From Candidatus Nanopelagicales bacterium (lineage in GTDB: Bacteria; Actinomycetota; Actinomycetes; S36-B12; UBA5976), in contig JAEMSA010000010.1 in the NCBI GenBank assembly GCA_016463095.1, forward strand, positions 1 through 40,638: a stretch of 40,638 bases of DNA, read 5' to 3'. Made by a program: the position numbers and the translations under genes. Below the pieces are notes generated by a model. It was not told where the DNA came from and made no database searches. It worked only from the letters and a program-made list of their open reading frames with translations. Shown one piece after another: positions 10,205 to 19,202 of this stretch; within the stretch, counting starts at the first letter, position 1; every line of letters begins with the position of its first letter.

Positions 10205-10231
10205 CTAGCACTTGGGGTACTTGAGTGCTAA
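10205..10231 (+). promoter_or_regulatory. CIRCE operator (HrcA binding site)
   Basis: CTAGCACTT (10205-10213), a nine-base spacer (10214-10222) and GAGTGCTAA (10223-10231) match the CIRCE consensus TTAGCACTC-N9-GAGTGCTAA. The right arm is perfect; the left arm differs at the first and last positions. It lies 28 bases upstream of the hrcA start, so HrcA is expected to repress its own operon, including dnaJ, until heat or misfolded protein releases it. A TAATCT box at 10201-10206 touches the left arm, but no matching -35 box at normal spacing is visible. Confidence 0.9.
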
Positions 10232-10259
10232 GTCAAATTAGAAACGGTGATTGCAAATA

Positions 10260-11273
10260 ATGGATGAACGCAAGTTCGCTGTTTTGAGAGCAATTATCGA
10301 AGATTATGTGGCAACCCAAGAACCAATAGGTTCAAAGAGTTTGGTTGAAAGACACAGTTTAAAAGTTTCTCCAGCTACGGTGAGAAACGAAATGGCTGTC
10401 TTAGAAGATGAAGGCTACATTGTTCAACCACATACAAGTGCTGGAAGAATTCCCACCGATAAAGGTTATAGAACTTTTGTTAATAGATTAAATGAAGTAA
10501 GAGCGCTATCTTCGGCTGAGACTAAAGCCATCACACAAGTCTTGCAAGGTGCAGTAGATCTTGATGATGTAATGCAAAAAACAGTCAAACTTTTAGCCCA
10601 ACTAACAGGCCAGGTATCGGTAGTTCAATATCCAATACTTTCTAACTCCGTAGTTAAACACATTGATTTAATTGCTGTTACAGATTCCAGAATCATGATT
10701 GTTTTGGTTGCTAATTCTGGGCGACTAGAACAAGCAACAGTAGAATTACCAAAAGCAATTTCACTTCAAGCATTAGATACTTTGAGGATAAAGTTAAGGT
10801 CAACTATTACAGATAAGAAGTTTTCAGACGTTGCTGCCTTAATTTATAATTTTTCAAAGACTGCAAACCAGTCTGAAATTAAAGCCATTGAGGCTATTGT
10901 TGAAAAAGTTGACTTTCTAACTAAAGAGTCCGCAGATCAAAAAGTAATGGTCGGTGGAGCTGGAAATTTGGCAAGACTCGAACCTGCTTTTAGTAAGAAT
11001 TTATTACCTGTTTTGGATGAAATTGAAGAAAATGTTGTGGTGCTAAAACTCTTAGGTGAAATGGCAAACACCGACGATATCTTTGTTCGTATTGGTCATG
11101 AAAACAAAGCGTCCAACTTACATTCTGCATCAATTGTTGCTACCGGATATACCAGTGGAGATTCACTTTCTAAATTAGGAATAGTTGGTCCTACTCGTAT
11201 GGATTACCCAGGAACAATGGCCGCAGTTGGAGCTGTTGCAAGGTATCTGGGTCGAATTTTAGGTAACAGCTAA
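10260..11273 (+). CDS. hrcA: heat-inducible transcription repressor HrcA
   Basis: HrcA is the dimeric repressor of class I heat-shock genes that binds CIRCE. The 337-residue protein begins with a winged-helix domain: [20 protein letters not shown], then [18 protein letters not shown] as the recognition region, and [16 protein letters not shown], a hallmark of the family. The C-terminal GAF-like domain follows. I chose ATG 10260 because HrcA proteins begin near MLDERK; the TTG at 10251 is less likely. A CIRCE element lies just upstream. The stop overlaps the dnaJ start by one base (TAATG), so the two are translationally coupled. The dnaK and grpE genes are not in this window. Confidence 0.95.
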   Translation: MDERKFAVLRAIIEDYVATQEPIGSKSLVERHSLKVSPATVRNEMAVLEDEGYIVQPHTSAGRIPTDKGYRTFVNRLNEVRALSSAETKAITQVLQGAVDLDDVMQKTVKLLAQLTGQVSVVQYPILSNSVVKHIDLIAVTDSRIMIVLVANSGRLEQATVELPKAISLQALDTLRIKLRSTITDKKFSDVAALIYNFSKTANQSEIKAIEAIVEKVDFLTKESADQKVMVGGAGNLARLEPAFSKNLLPVLDEIEENVVVLKLLGEMANTDDIFVRIGHENKASNLHSASIVATGYTSGDSLSKLGIVGPTRMDYPGTMAAVGAVARYLGRILGNS

Positions 11274-12391
11274 TGGCAAATGATTTTTATGATGTTTTAG
11301 GTGTCGATACCGAAGCAAGCGCGGAAGAAATCAAAAAAGCGTATAGAAAGTTAGCCCGTGAACTTCATCCTGATTTAAACCCCGACCCTGTTGCTGCTGA
11401 AAAATTTAAAGAAGTCACAACAGCTTATGAAACATTAAGTGATGACCAGAAAAGAAGAATGTATGATTTAGGTTTTTCTGGAAACGGACCTTCAGCTGGC
11501 GGTTTTGGTTTCGGAGGACTGGGTGATTTTGTTGATGCATTTTTTGGTTCTACACAACAAAGAGGACCACGTTCCAGAACCAGACGAGGACAAGATGCGC
11601 TAATTAGATTAGATATTGATTTATTAGAAGCTTTCACTGGAATAAATAAAGATTTAACTGTTGAAACAGCTGTCGTTTGTAATGTTTGTAACGGATCATG
11701 TTGTGTTCCTGGAACTTCTCCAACTGTCTGTTCAATGTGTAGAGGACGTGGAGATGTTCAAGCTGTTCAAAGATCTTTACTCGGTCAAGTAGTTTCTAGT
11801 CGACCTTGTCCGCAATGTTCTGGGTTTGGAACTGTTTTAGCAACTCCTTGTTCTGAATGTTCAGGTGAAGGAAGAGTTAGAACACGTGCAACTCTTAATG
11901 CCCAAATTCCAGCAGGTGTTGACACTGGCACAAGAGTGCAATTGGTTGGCAGAGGTGAAGTTGGTCCAGGTGGTGGTGATGCAGGTGATTTGTATTTAGA
12001 GGTGGTTGTTAAACAACATAAATCTTTGCATCGAGTTGGAGATGACTTACAAAGTCTTGTCACTATTCCAATGAGTGCTGCTGCGTTAGGAACAACTTTT
12101 GACTTCAAAACATTAGATGCGACTGAAAAAATTACCGTGAAAGCTGGAACCCAATCTGGAACTGTTATCTCACTCAGAGGAAGAGGAATGCCTCGTTTGA
12201 GAAGAGAAGGAAGAGGAGATTTACACATCGAAATAATTGTGGAAACTCCAACTGGGTTAACTGAAGAACAAAAGGGATTATTAAAAAAGATTTCAGAAAT
12301 GCGCGGTGAAGATTCATTGGTTGTTGAACCTGTAAAATTAAGTGAATCTGGTTTATTTAGCAAATTAAGAGATGCGTTCTCGCGCCCTTAA
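11273..12391 (+). CDS. dnaJ: co-chaperone DnaJ (DnaJ2 type)
   Basis: This 372-residue Hsp40 stimulates the ATPase of DnaK and presents unfolded clients. The J domain has HPD at residues 32-34. A glycine/phenylalanine-rich linker (about 76-92) and a zinc domain of four CXXCXGXG motifs follow. The first motif is unusual: CNVCNGSC (136-143) ends in cysteine rather than glycine. The other three ([24 protein letters not shown]) are normal. The C-terminal substrate domains end at 372. Coupling to hrcA is the typical actinobacterial dnaJ2 setting, under CIRCE control. rsmE starts two bases after its stop. Confidence 0.95.
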   Translation: MANDFYDVLGVDTEASAEEIKKAYRKLARELHPDLNPDPVAAEKFKEVTTAYETLSDDQKRRMYDLGFSGNGPSAGGFGFGGLGDFVDAFFGSTQQRGPRSRTRRGQDALIRLDIDLLEAFTGINKDLTVETAVVCNVCNGSCCVPGTSPTVCSMCRGRGDVQAVQRSLLGQVVSSRPCPQCSGFGTVLATPCSECSGEGRVRTRATLNAQIPAGVDTGTRVQLVGRGEVGPGGGDAGDLYLEVVVKQHKSLHRVGDDLQSLVTIPMSAAALGTTFDFKTLDATEKITVKAGTQSGTVISLRGRGMPRLRREGRGDLHIEIIVETPTGLTEEQKGLLKKISEMRGEDSLVVEPVKLSESGLFSKLRDAFSRP

Positions 12392-12393
12392 GT

Positions 12394-13128
12394 ATGGAAC
12401 CCGCCTACTTTTTAGTTTCAACAGCAGATCTCTCAGCGCCAGTATTTAATATTCACGGAACAGAAGCACACCACGCTTTGCGGGTGCGCAGAGTAAGAGA
12501 AAAAGAAAAATTAGTTGTCACCGATGGGGCAGGACAAGTATGTGAAGTAGAAGTTTTAACACTTGGCCCTGGTGAGCAAATAACTGTAAAGGTATTAAGT
12601 AAGAAAACTAAATCAAAAAATAAACCCTTGGTCACTGTAGCTCAAGCTTTAGCTAAAGGAGATAGATCAGAATTAGCAGTTGAATCTTTAACTGAAGTTG
12701 GAGTGGATGAGATTATTCCCTGGCAAGCAAATCGTTGCATCGTTAAATGGGACGATAAATCAGATAAAGGTGTCGAAAAATGGAAACAAATATCTAGAGA
12801 GTCTTCGAAGCAGTCCAGACGGGCTTACTTACCCGAAATTACTAATTGCTTAGATTCAAAGAATCTAATTAAAGTTTTTAAGAATTACTCAAAAATTATT
12901 GTTTTAGATCCAGATTCACAAGTCTTCTTCACTGATTTAGTTAATCAAATCACAGAAAACGTTCTACTTATCATTGGACCTGAGGGAGGAATAGAAGATA
13001 GTGAATTGAAACAATTCATTGAAGCAGGTGCAATAACAGCAACATTAGGTGAAACTATTCTTAGAACCTCAACAGCGGGTGGAATTGCTTCAGCAATTTT
13101 ACTTTCAAAAACAAGATGGTTAAACTAG
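12394..13128 (+). CDS. rsmE: 16S rRNA (uracil-1498-N3)-methyltransferase RsmE
   Basis: A SPOUT-fold methyltransferase of 244 residues that uses S-adenosylmethionine to methylate U1498 of 16S rRNA in the 30S subunit. The N-terminal PUA-like domain includes HHALRVRRVREKEKL at about residues 26-40. The C-terminal knot carries LLIIGPEGGIEDSEL and TLGETILRTSTAG, the conserved cofactor-binding loops. The ATG follows the dnaJ stop by two bases, so it is probably part of the same heat-shock operon. It is followed after four bases by the HIT gene. Length and order agree with other actinobacteria. Confidence 0.93.
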   Translation: MEPAYFLVSTADLSAPVFNIHGTEAHHALRVRRVREKEKLVVTDGAGQVCEVEVLTLGPGEQITVKVLSKKTKSKNKPLVTVAQALAKGDRSELAVESLTEVGVDEIIPWQANRCIVKWDDKSDKGVEKWKQISRESSKQSRRAYLPEITNCLDSKNLIKVFKNYSKIIVLDPDSQVFFTDLVNQITENVLLIIGPEGGIEDSELKQFIEAGAITATLGETILRTSTAGGIASAILLSKTRWLN

Positions 13129-13132
13129 ACAA

Positions 13133-13474
13133 ATGAATGATTGTTTGTTCTGCAAAATTGTTGCTAAAGAGATTCCTTGCAATGAGGTATTAGAAAATGA
13201 TGATTTTTTGGCCTTTCGAGATATTGACCCTCAAGCACCAGTACACGTCCTAGTAATACCTAAGAAACATTTTGAAGATATTACAGAATTGACTCAAGGT
13301 GATTCATCCTTAACTTCAGGTTTTATGGAATTTGTTTCACAAACTGCCAAGTTAGAGAAACTTGATAAGGGTTTTCGCATTGTGCTTAATACCGGTCCTG
13401 ACGGTGGCCAATCAGTGCAACATGTTCATGCCCATGTTTTGGGTGGTCGTGGCCTCACCTGGCCACCAGGCTAA
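13133..13474 (+). CDS. HIT family (histidine triad) nucleotide-binding protein
   Basis: A small protein of 113 residues in the HINT branch of the histidine triad superfamily, which hydrolyses nucleoside phosphoramidates or related adenylates. The signature HVHAH (His97, His99, His101) follows GGQSVQ and precedes VLGGR, exactly as in HINT proteins. The N-terminal CLFCKIVAKEIP motif with two cysteines is also typical. The physiological substrate is not known in bacteria. The gene lies between rsmE and phoH, a conserved actinobacterial position. Confidence 0.93.
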   Translation: MNDCLFCKIVAKEIPCNEVLENDDFLAFRDIDPQAPVHVLVIPKKHFEDITELTQGDSSLTSGFMEFVSQTAKLEKLDKGFRIVLNTGPDGGQSVQHVHAHVLGGRGLTWPPG

Positions 13475-13512
13475 ATAGTCACCACAAAATAACTGATTAC
13501 GATTATTAGACA

Positions 13513-14508
13513 ATGACAAGTTTGAGCAGTGACTTCCAATCTCGAATTGTTGTGCCCCCTTCTTTATCGATGCCGGCTCTTGTGGGCAGCAGTGATGAGT
13601 ATTTAAGAAGTATTGAAAATAGCTTTCCTCGCATTGAGCTACACGTTAGAGGAAATGAAATTAATTTATCGGGTCCTGCTGATGAAGTGAAACTAGCAAA
13701 TCAGTTGTTTTCAGAGCTAATAACTGTTTTAAGAACTGGTCAAAGTTTGAGTGTTGAAATAGTAGAGCGATCCGTAGGAATGCTTAGAAGCGAAAGTGAA
13801 ATAAGACCAAGTTCATTATTGACTGCAGATATTTTAACTTCACGAGGAAAATCAATTCGCCCTAAAACTCTTAATCAAAAAGCTTACGTAGATGCCATTG
13901 ATAAACACACAGTTGTGTTTGGAATTGGCCCAGCAGGTTCTGGTAAGACTTATTTAGCTGTTGCTAAAGCAGTTCAGGCATTGCAAGCAAAACAAGTAAA
14001 TAGAATTGTTTTAACAAGACCAGCTGTTGAAGCAGGAGAACATTTAGGTTTTCTACCTGGAACTTTATCTGAAAAAATTGATCCGTACTTAAGGCCACTG
14101 TATGACGCATTACAAGACATGATTGATCCTGATAAAATTCCAAAATTAATGACTAATGGTTCTATCGAAGTAGCTCCCCTTGCATATATGCGAGGCAGAA
14201 CACTTAATGATTCTTTTATAATTCTTGATGAGGCACAAAATACTTCTCCTGAGCAAATGAAAATGTTTCTGACCAGATTAGGATTTGGATCAAGAATGGT
14301 TATCACAGGAGACGTAACCCAAATTGATTTACCTAGTGGTACAAAATCAGGTTTAAAAGTTGTGCAAGATATTTTACTCGGCGTTGAAGATTTGGCATTT
14401 ATTCAATTAAATTCCAAAGACGTTGTGAGACATAAATTAGTGAGTCGAATTGTCGAAGCCTATGAATCTTGGGATTCTATTAAAGAAAAACCGTTAGGCT
14501 CAAAATAA
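13513..14508 (+). CDS. PhoH-like ATPase (PhoH family)
   Basis: The 331-residue cytoplasmic ATPase has Walker A GPAGSGKT at 139-146, the following VLTRPAVEAGEHLGFLPG segment and a DEAQN Walker B, which together define PhoH. The N-terminal 110 residues include a KH-like region (HVRGNEINLSGPADEV). PhoH proteins are thought to act in RNA metabolism; in actinobacteria they are regularly found directly upstream of ybeY and era, as here, which supports a link to ribosome or RNA processing. The ATG at 13513 has no clear Shine-Dalgarno, so translation may begin on a leaderless or weakly led message. Confidence 0.92.
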   Translation: MTSLSSDFQSRIVVPPSLSMPALVGSSDEYLRSIENSFPRIELHVRGNEINLSGPADEVKLANQLFSELITVLRTGQSLSVEIVERSVGMLRSESEIRPSSLLTADILTSRGKSIRPKTLNQKAYVDAIDKHTVVFGIGPAGSGKTYLAVAKAVQALQAKQVNRIVLTRPAVEAGEHLGFLPGTLSEKIDPYLRPLYDALQDMIDPDKIPKLMTNGSIEVAPLAYMRGRTLNDSFIILDEAQNTSPEQMKMFLTRLGFGSRMVITGDVTQIDLPSGTKSGLKVVQDILLGVEDLAFIQLNSKDVVRHKLVSRIVEAYESWDSIKEKPLGSK

Positions 14509-14512
14509 ATTA

Positions 14513-14971
14513 ATGATTGAAATTGATAATTCTAGTAATTTCACAATTGATGAAGATAGTTTAAAAAAATATGTTAAACAAATGCTTAACTATTTAGACG
14601 TTAATACAAATTCTGATGTGTCAATTCTATTTGCCAACGAAGAAGAAATGGCTCAGCTCCACCTACGGTGGATGAAAGAAGCAGGACCAACAGATGTGAT
14701 GAGTTTCCCAATGGACGATGTTTTACTTCAGGACAAAAAGGCTCGAGCAAAAAAAGCAATTTTGGGAGACATCATAGTTTGCCCAGGTGTTGCTTTGAAA
14801 GATGCGAAAAGTGAATCAACTAACCCAGCTTTTCATCTAGTTTTTCTAATTGCCCATGGAATTTTGCATCTTTTAGGTCAAGATCATCAAGAGGATTCTC
14901 AGCGAGGCTTAATGCAAAAAAAGGAACAGGGTATTATGAATTCCTTGAGGGTATCGAAAAAACACTTATGA
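14513..14971 (+). CDS. ybeY: endoribonuclease YbeY
   Basis: This metalloprotein of 152 residues takes part in 16S rRNA 3' maturation and ribosome quality control. The zinc motif HGILHLLGQDH provides His115, His119 and His125. The N-terminal part includes LHLRWMKEAGPTDVMSFPMD, the typical family core. It begins four bases after the phoH stop and its stop overlaps the next gene by four bases (ATGA), so it is translated as part of the phoH-ybeY-CBS-era series. Length is normal. Confidence 0.94.
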   Translation: MIEIDNSSNFTIDEDSLKKYVKQMLNYLDVNTNSDVSILFANEEEMAQLHLRWMKEAGPTDVMSFPMDDVLLQDKKARAKKAILGDIIVCPGVALKDAKSESTNPAFHLVFLIAHGILHLLGQDHQEDSQRGLMQKKEQGIMNSLRVSKKHL

Positions 14972-16248
14972 ATTTAACTCTGTTTATTGTTATAGCCGTG
15001 CTGGTAGAGCTTCTTGCAGCATTTTTTATTGCCAGCAGAACGGCGATTCTTAAAACATCTGAATCACGTGTTGAAACCCTTCGCCGAGATGAAATTAAAG
15101 GTGTAGAAAAACTTCAAAAAGTTATTTTAGAAAAAGCTAAACATGTTGCGGTGCTACAACTAGTTGCTTTAGCGCTAACTTCAACTGGTGGAGTGTTATT
15201 AACTTTTGTGTTTATTGAAACAAGTGTCAATCTTAATTCAGCTTTGATCCTAGCAATTTTAGTTGTTTCATTGTTGGGATTTATAGTTTTAGGTGTTGCC
15301 CCAGAAACACTTGGTAGACAGAAATCAGATCGCATCTCAATATTTGCTGCACCTGTTGCTTTAGCAATAAAACCAATAATTTGGCCTATTGCAAAATTAT
15401 TGGTGGCAGTAGGTAATGCACTAACTCCAGGAAGAGGATTTAAAGAAGGCCCTTTTGCTACCGCTGAAGACCTAAGAGATTTAGTAGATCAGGCTGAAGA
15501 GGCTGACGTAATCGAAGATGAAGAACGACAAATGATTCATTCAGTTTTTGAGTTAGGTGACACAGTTGCTCGAGAAGTAATGGTGCCTCGAACTGACATG
15601 GTTTGGATTGAAAAAGGTAAAACATTAAGACAGGCAATCTCTCTTTCACTTCGCTCAGGTTATTCAAGAATTCCGGTAATTGGAGAAGATTCAGATGACA
15701 TAGTGGGTGTTGTTTACCTTAAAGATATTTCTCGAAGAATTTTTGAAAACGCTGATGCTGAAAGAGCAGAACTTGTTGAACAATTGATGCGATCAGCTTA
15801 CTTTGTTCCTGATAGTAAACCAGCAGATGAATTATTACGCGATATGCAATCAGCTCGAGTACATCTGGCAGTGGTAATCGATGAATACGGCGGAACCGCA
15901 GGTCTAGTAACTATTGAAGATATTTTAGAAGAAATCGTTGGAGAAATAACTGATGAATATGACACACATGCCCCAGAGGTTAATGAATTAGGACCAAACG
16001 TTTTCCGGGTAAGCTCCAGAATTCATTTGGATGATCTTGCTGAATTAATTGAGTTGAATCTGTCTAGTGACGATGAGGGAGTAGACACTCTTTCAGGGTA
16101 CTTAGCAAAACAATTAGAGCGAATACCTATTCCTGGTACTTCAATTGTTATTGAGGGATGGGAATTTGTGGCAGAAAGAGCTGCTGGAAGAAGAAATAAA
16201 ATTGGCACGATTCTGATCCGCAAGAATGAAACAACAGATTCTGAATAA
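14968..16248 (+). CDS. CNNM/CorC-type membrane protein with CBS domains
   Basis: The 426-residue membrane protein has an N-terminal DUF21 (CNNM) transmembrane region in about residues 1-160, with segments near 3-23, 51-75, 85-105 and 115-145. Two CBS domains follow (about 200-330; REVMVPRTDMVWIE opens the first). A CorC/HlyC C-terminal domain lies at about 335-420. Relatives act in magnesium or cobalt transport or resistance; the name hemolysin sometimes given is misleading. VVIDEYGGTAGLVTIEDILEE is a family hallmark. The gene overlaps ybeY by four bases and precedes era, a conserved order. Exact substrate is not visible in the sequence. Confidence 0.88.
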   Translation: MNLTLFIVIAVLVELLAAFFIASRTAILKTSESRVETLRRDEIKGVEKLQKVILEKAKHVAVLQLVALALTSTGGVLLTFVFIETSVNLNSALILAILVVSLLGFIVLGVAPETLGRQKSDRISIFAAPVALAIKPIIWPIAKLLVAVGNALTPGRGFKEGPFATAEDLRDLVDQAEEADVIEDEERQMIHSVFELGDTVAREVMVPRTDMVWIEKGKTLRQAISLSLRSGYSRIPVIGEDSDDIVGVVYLKDISRRIFENADAERAELVEQLMRSAYFVPDSKPADELLRDMQSARVHLAVVIDEYGGTAGLVTIEDILEEIVGEITDEYDTHAPEVNELGPNVFRVSSRIHLDDLAELIELNLSSDDEGVDTLSGYLAKQLERIPIPGTSIVIEGWEFVAERAAGRRNKIGTILIRKNETTDSE

Positions 16249-16317
16249 ATCAATATATCTTCGCAACAACTACTTGGCTCAAAAAAAATTGGAAAACCTA
16301 TCTGCAACGATGTGTCC

Positions 16318-17235
16318 ATGAGTGACTTTCGAAGTGGATTCGCCTGCGTAGTGGGAAGACCAAATGTGGGTAAATCAACGTTGACAAATCAACTCGTCGG
16401 AGAAAAAATTGCCATCACTTCTAAGCGACCACAAACAACCAGACATGCAATTAGGGGATTAGTTCATAGAGTTGATGGCCAACTAATAATTGTTGACACA
16501 CCTGGTGTTCATAAACCGAAAACACTGCTTGGCTCACGCCTAAACGATGTTGTTAGAGAAACTTGGAGTGAAGTTGATGTTGCAATATTTTGTGTACCGG
16601 CAGATCAAAAAATTGGTCCTGGCGATACATATATTGCCCAAGAGTTAAGTAATGCCACAAGGAAACCAAAAATAGGAGTCGTCACAAAATTAGATTCCGC
16701 AAGCCAAGCTGATATTGCTGAAAGATTACTGGAACTAAATGATTTAGGTAAAGAAACTGGTTGTGATTGGCAAGAGATAATTCCGGTAAGTGCAAAAACT
16801 AGAGCAAATCTTGATGTGTTACTAAATTTAATAATTCCAATGCTTCCTGAAGGTCCAGCTTTGTACCCAGCAGGTATTTTCACTGATGAGCCAGTTGAAA
16901 CCATGGTGGCCGAATTCATCAGAGAAGCAGCTCTAGATGATTTGAGAGAAGAATTACCTCACTCTTTAGCTGTAGTGGTGGAAAGTATTGAACCTGATGA
17001 AGAACGGCCAGCTGACAGACCACTTATGAGAATTAGAGCCAGTATTTATGTTGAACGCGACAGTCAAAAAGGGATTATTATTGGTCACAATGGTTCAAAG
17101 TTAAAAGAAATTGGTTCCATCTCCCGCAAACAAATCGAAAAATTAATTGGTATGCATGTGTTCTTAGAACTTCATGTAAAAATTGCTCCGGAATGGCAGT
17201 CTGATCCAAAAGAACTATCTAAATTAGGTTTTTAA
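16318..17235 (+). CDS. era: GTPase Era
   Basis: Era binds the 3' end of 16S rRNA and is required for 30S assembly. The G1 motif GRPNVGKST, G3 DTPGVHKP, G4 TKLD and the C-terminal KH domain (IIIGHNGSKLKEIGSISR) are all present. The protein is about 305 residues. ATG 16318 gives the likely start MSDFRSGFACVVG; GTG 16312, two codons upstream, is possible. Neither has a strong ribosome site. The stop codon overlaps the stop of the convergent AI-2E-type gene through the shared bases TTAA. Confidence 0.95.
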   Translation: MSDFRSGFACVVGRPNVGKSTLTNQLVGEKIAITSKRPQTTRHAIRGLVHRVDGQLIIVDTPGVHKPKTLLGSRLNDVVRETWSEVDVAIFCVPADQKIGPGDTYIAQELSNATRKPKIGVVTKLDSASQADIAERLLELNDLGKETGCDWQEIIPVSAKTRANLDVLLNLIIPMLPEGPALYPAGIFTDEPVETMVAEFIREAALDDLREELPHSLAVVVESIEPDEERPADRPLMRIRASIYVERDSQKGIIIGHNGSKLKEIGSISRKQIEKLIGMHVFLELHVKIAPEWQSDPKELSKLGF

Positions 17236-18374
17236 GATTTAGTTTCAATTTTGTGTAATTCTGGAATCAATTCATACCGTTTACCATAAGTTTGCACAAT
17301 TGAGATGATTGCTGCAGCAATAGGAATTCCAATTAGAGCACCAATTGCACCAAAAAATCCGGCAAAAATTATTACCGAAGCAAAAGCAACCGCTGGGTGG
17401 ATATCCATGGTGAGTGAAGAAATTCGTGGGGCAAATAAATAATTTTCAATTTGTTGATAAACAGAAATAAAAATTATGACAAACAGACCATCTTTGGGAT
17501 CATTAACCACAGCCACGATGGTTGGAATTACTCCACCTAGGTATGTACCAACTGTAGGAACAAATTGACTAATAAGTCCGGTAAATAATCCCAATGGTAA
17601 CCAGTAAGGCACATCCAATAACAATAAGAATACCGAGGTGAATACCGAATTTAGGGCAGCAAGAATTACCCGACTGATAACAAAGCCTCCTGTTTTATCG
17701 GTGGCAACTTGCCAAACTGTTGTAAAAATTACTTGTTGTTTGGTAGGTAACCAACTACCGATAGTCCTTTTAATGCGTGGAGCATCTGCTGCAAAATAGA
17801 AAGCAAAAAGTAACAAAGTGAAAATGTTAAAAATGAAAGTAAAAATACTTGAGACCACCCCAAATATGCCACCAGCAATATCTTGTGCAAAATTTGTAAT
17901 TTGAGAGTTAGAAATATTTAAAGATTGCTCAATAGAACTTGCATCTAACTTGAGATTAAATGAGGTATTAAGCCAACCCACAAATCCTTCAATAAGAGTT
18001 GGAATTTGAGTTATCAAACTTGCTAATTGTGATCCAAGTAGTTGCCCAAATGAGGCAATGAATGCAAAAATAAGTCCCATTAAAGCGAGCAACACCAAGA
18101 AAGTACTTAATCCTCGTTTCAAGCCACGTTTGGTTAAAATATCCACAACAGGTGAGATAGCGATTCCAAGTAACCAAGCCAGTAATAACAGAAAAAGAAA
18201 ATCTCGACTTTTGCTAAATGCCCATAAAACTAATTGCAAAGCCACAACGAGTACCAATATTGTGATAATACTTTTTTGAATAAATCTAGGATTTATTGAG
18301 AAATTCCAACGTCCACCAGATGCACTATTTGCCGAAATGTCGGGCTGTAATTCCCCTGAGCCGTGGGTATTCAT
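17232..18374 (-). CDS. AI-2E family transporter
   Basis: The 380-residue integral membrane protein belongs to the AI-2E/PerM family, with about eight membrane segments: one pair near the N-terminus, a central soluble stretch, then a cluster from roughly residue 220 to 365. The motif around GLFTGLISQFVPTVGTYLGG and the ending PIAAAIISIVQTY are typical. Members include exporters of autoinducer-2 and sodium/proton antiporters; the substrate cannot be read here. The ATG at 18374 has AAGGAG about 6 bases upstream. It is divergent from recO and converges with era, so it is transcribed on its own against the core operon. Confidence 0.85.
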   Translation of the reverse strand: MNTHGSGELQPDISANSASGGRWNFSINPRFIQKSIITILVLVVALQLVLWAFSKSRDFLFLLLLAWLLGIAISPVVDILTKRGLKRGLSTFLVLLALMGLIFAFIASFGQLLGSQLASLITQIPTLIEGFVGWLNTSFNLKLDASSIEQSLNISNSQITNFAQDIAGGIFGVVSSIFTFIFNIFTLLLFAFYFAADAPRIKRTIGSWLPTKQQVIFTTVWQVATDKTGGFVISRVILAALNSVFTSVFLLLLDVPYWLPLGLFTGLISQFVPTVGTYLGGVIPTIVAVVNDPKDGLFVIIFISVYQQIENYLFAPRISSLTMDIHPAVAFASVIIFAGFFGAIGALIGIPIAAAIISIVQTYGKRYELIPELHKIETKS

Positions 18375-18471
18375 TAATCTCCTTGGTTTATTTCATAACT
18401 CTACTTAACTTGTTTAACCTAGAGGGTGTTGTGGAGGTGAAGGTTAGTTAAATTCCAGCAGAATTAGAACC

Positions 18472-19200
18472 ATGCCTCAATATCGTGACGAAGGAATCGT
18501 GCTACGTACCCAAAGACTTGGGGAAGCCGATCGAATTGTCACTGTCTTAACCAGGAACAGTGGCCGGGTTAGAGCTGTTGCAAAAGGGGTACGGAAAACA
18601 ACTTCAAGGTTTGGCGCTCGAGTTGAACCCTTTGGCCATATTGATGCACATTTTCATATTGGTAGATCTTTAGACATTTTGAGCCAAGTTGAATCTTTCT
18701 ATTCTTATGGCGCAACGTTGTCACAAGATTATGCAAAGTGGACTGCTGGTCAAGCAATGCTTGAAACAGCAGAAAGATTAACCCCAGAGGAAAAAGAACC
18801 AGCAACTCAACAATATTTGTTGTTAATCGGTGGGATGCGTGCATTAGTTAAAGATGAACATGATCCCAACTTAATTCTTGATTCATATTTATTACGTTCA
18901 CTATCACTAGCAGGATATTCTCCTTCCTTTTTTGAATGTGCCCGCTGTGGCACACCTGGTCCTCATCGCGCATTCTCAGTTAGTGCCGGGGGTGCCACGT
19001 GCGAAGAATGTCGTCCTAGTGGCTCAGTGGTTCCTGCTCCTGCCACAATTTCACTTATGTCAGCGCTATTAACAGGTGATTGGGAAACCGCTGATGCCTC
19101 AGAATTAAAGTTCAGACGAGAAGCAAGTGGCATTATTGCTGCTTACTTACAATGGCATATTGAAAGAGGATTGAGATCTCTAAGGATGGTGGAAAGATAA
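18472..19200 (+). CDS. recO: DNA repair protein RecO
   Basis: RecO, with RecR, loads RecA at gaps in the RecFOR pathway of homologous recombination. The 242-residue protein has the N-terminal OB fold (YRDEGIVLRTQRLGEADRIV) and a C-terminal helical part with a zinc site made of Cys156, Cys159, Cys177 and Cys180. This four-cysteine finger is typical for the family. uppS follows after two bases, and the gene is divergent from the AI-2E-type gene across about 97 bases that must hold its promoter; I see no convincing promoter boxes there. Confidence 0.94.
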   Translation: MPQYRDEGIVLRTQRLGEADRIVTVLTRNSGRVRAVAKGVRKTTSRFGARVEPFGHIDAHFHIGRSLDILSQVESFYSYGATLSQDYAKWTAGQAMLETAERLTPEEKEPATQQYLLLIGGMRALVKDEHDPNLILDSYLLRSLSLAGYSPSFFECARCGTPGPHRAFSVSAGGATCEECRPSGSVVPAPATISLMSALLTGDWETADASELKFRREASGIIAAYLQWHIERGLRSLRMVER

Positions 19201-19202
19201 AA

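Noticed and set aside
11785-12363. Long antisense frame opposite dnaJ (192 codons)
   Set aside because: No family resemblance, no ribosome site, and it is a shadow of the dnaJ codon pattern. The same holds for the other antisense frames inside leuS, lepA and phoH.
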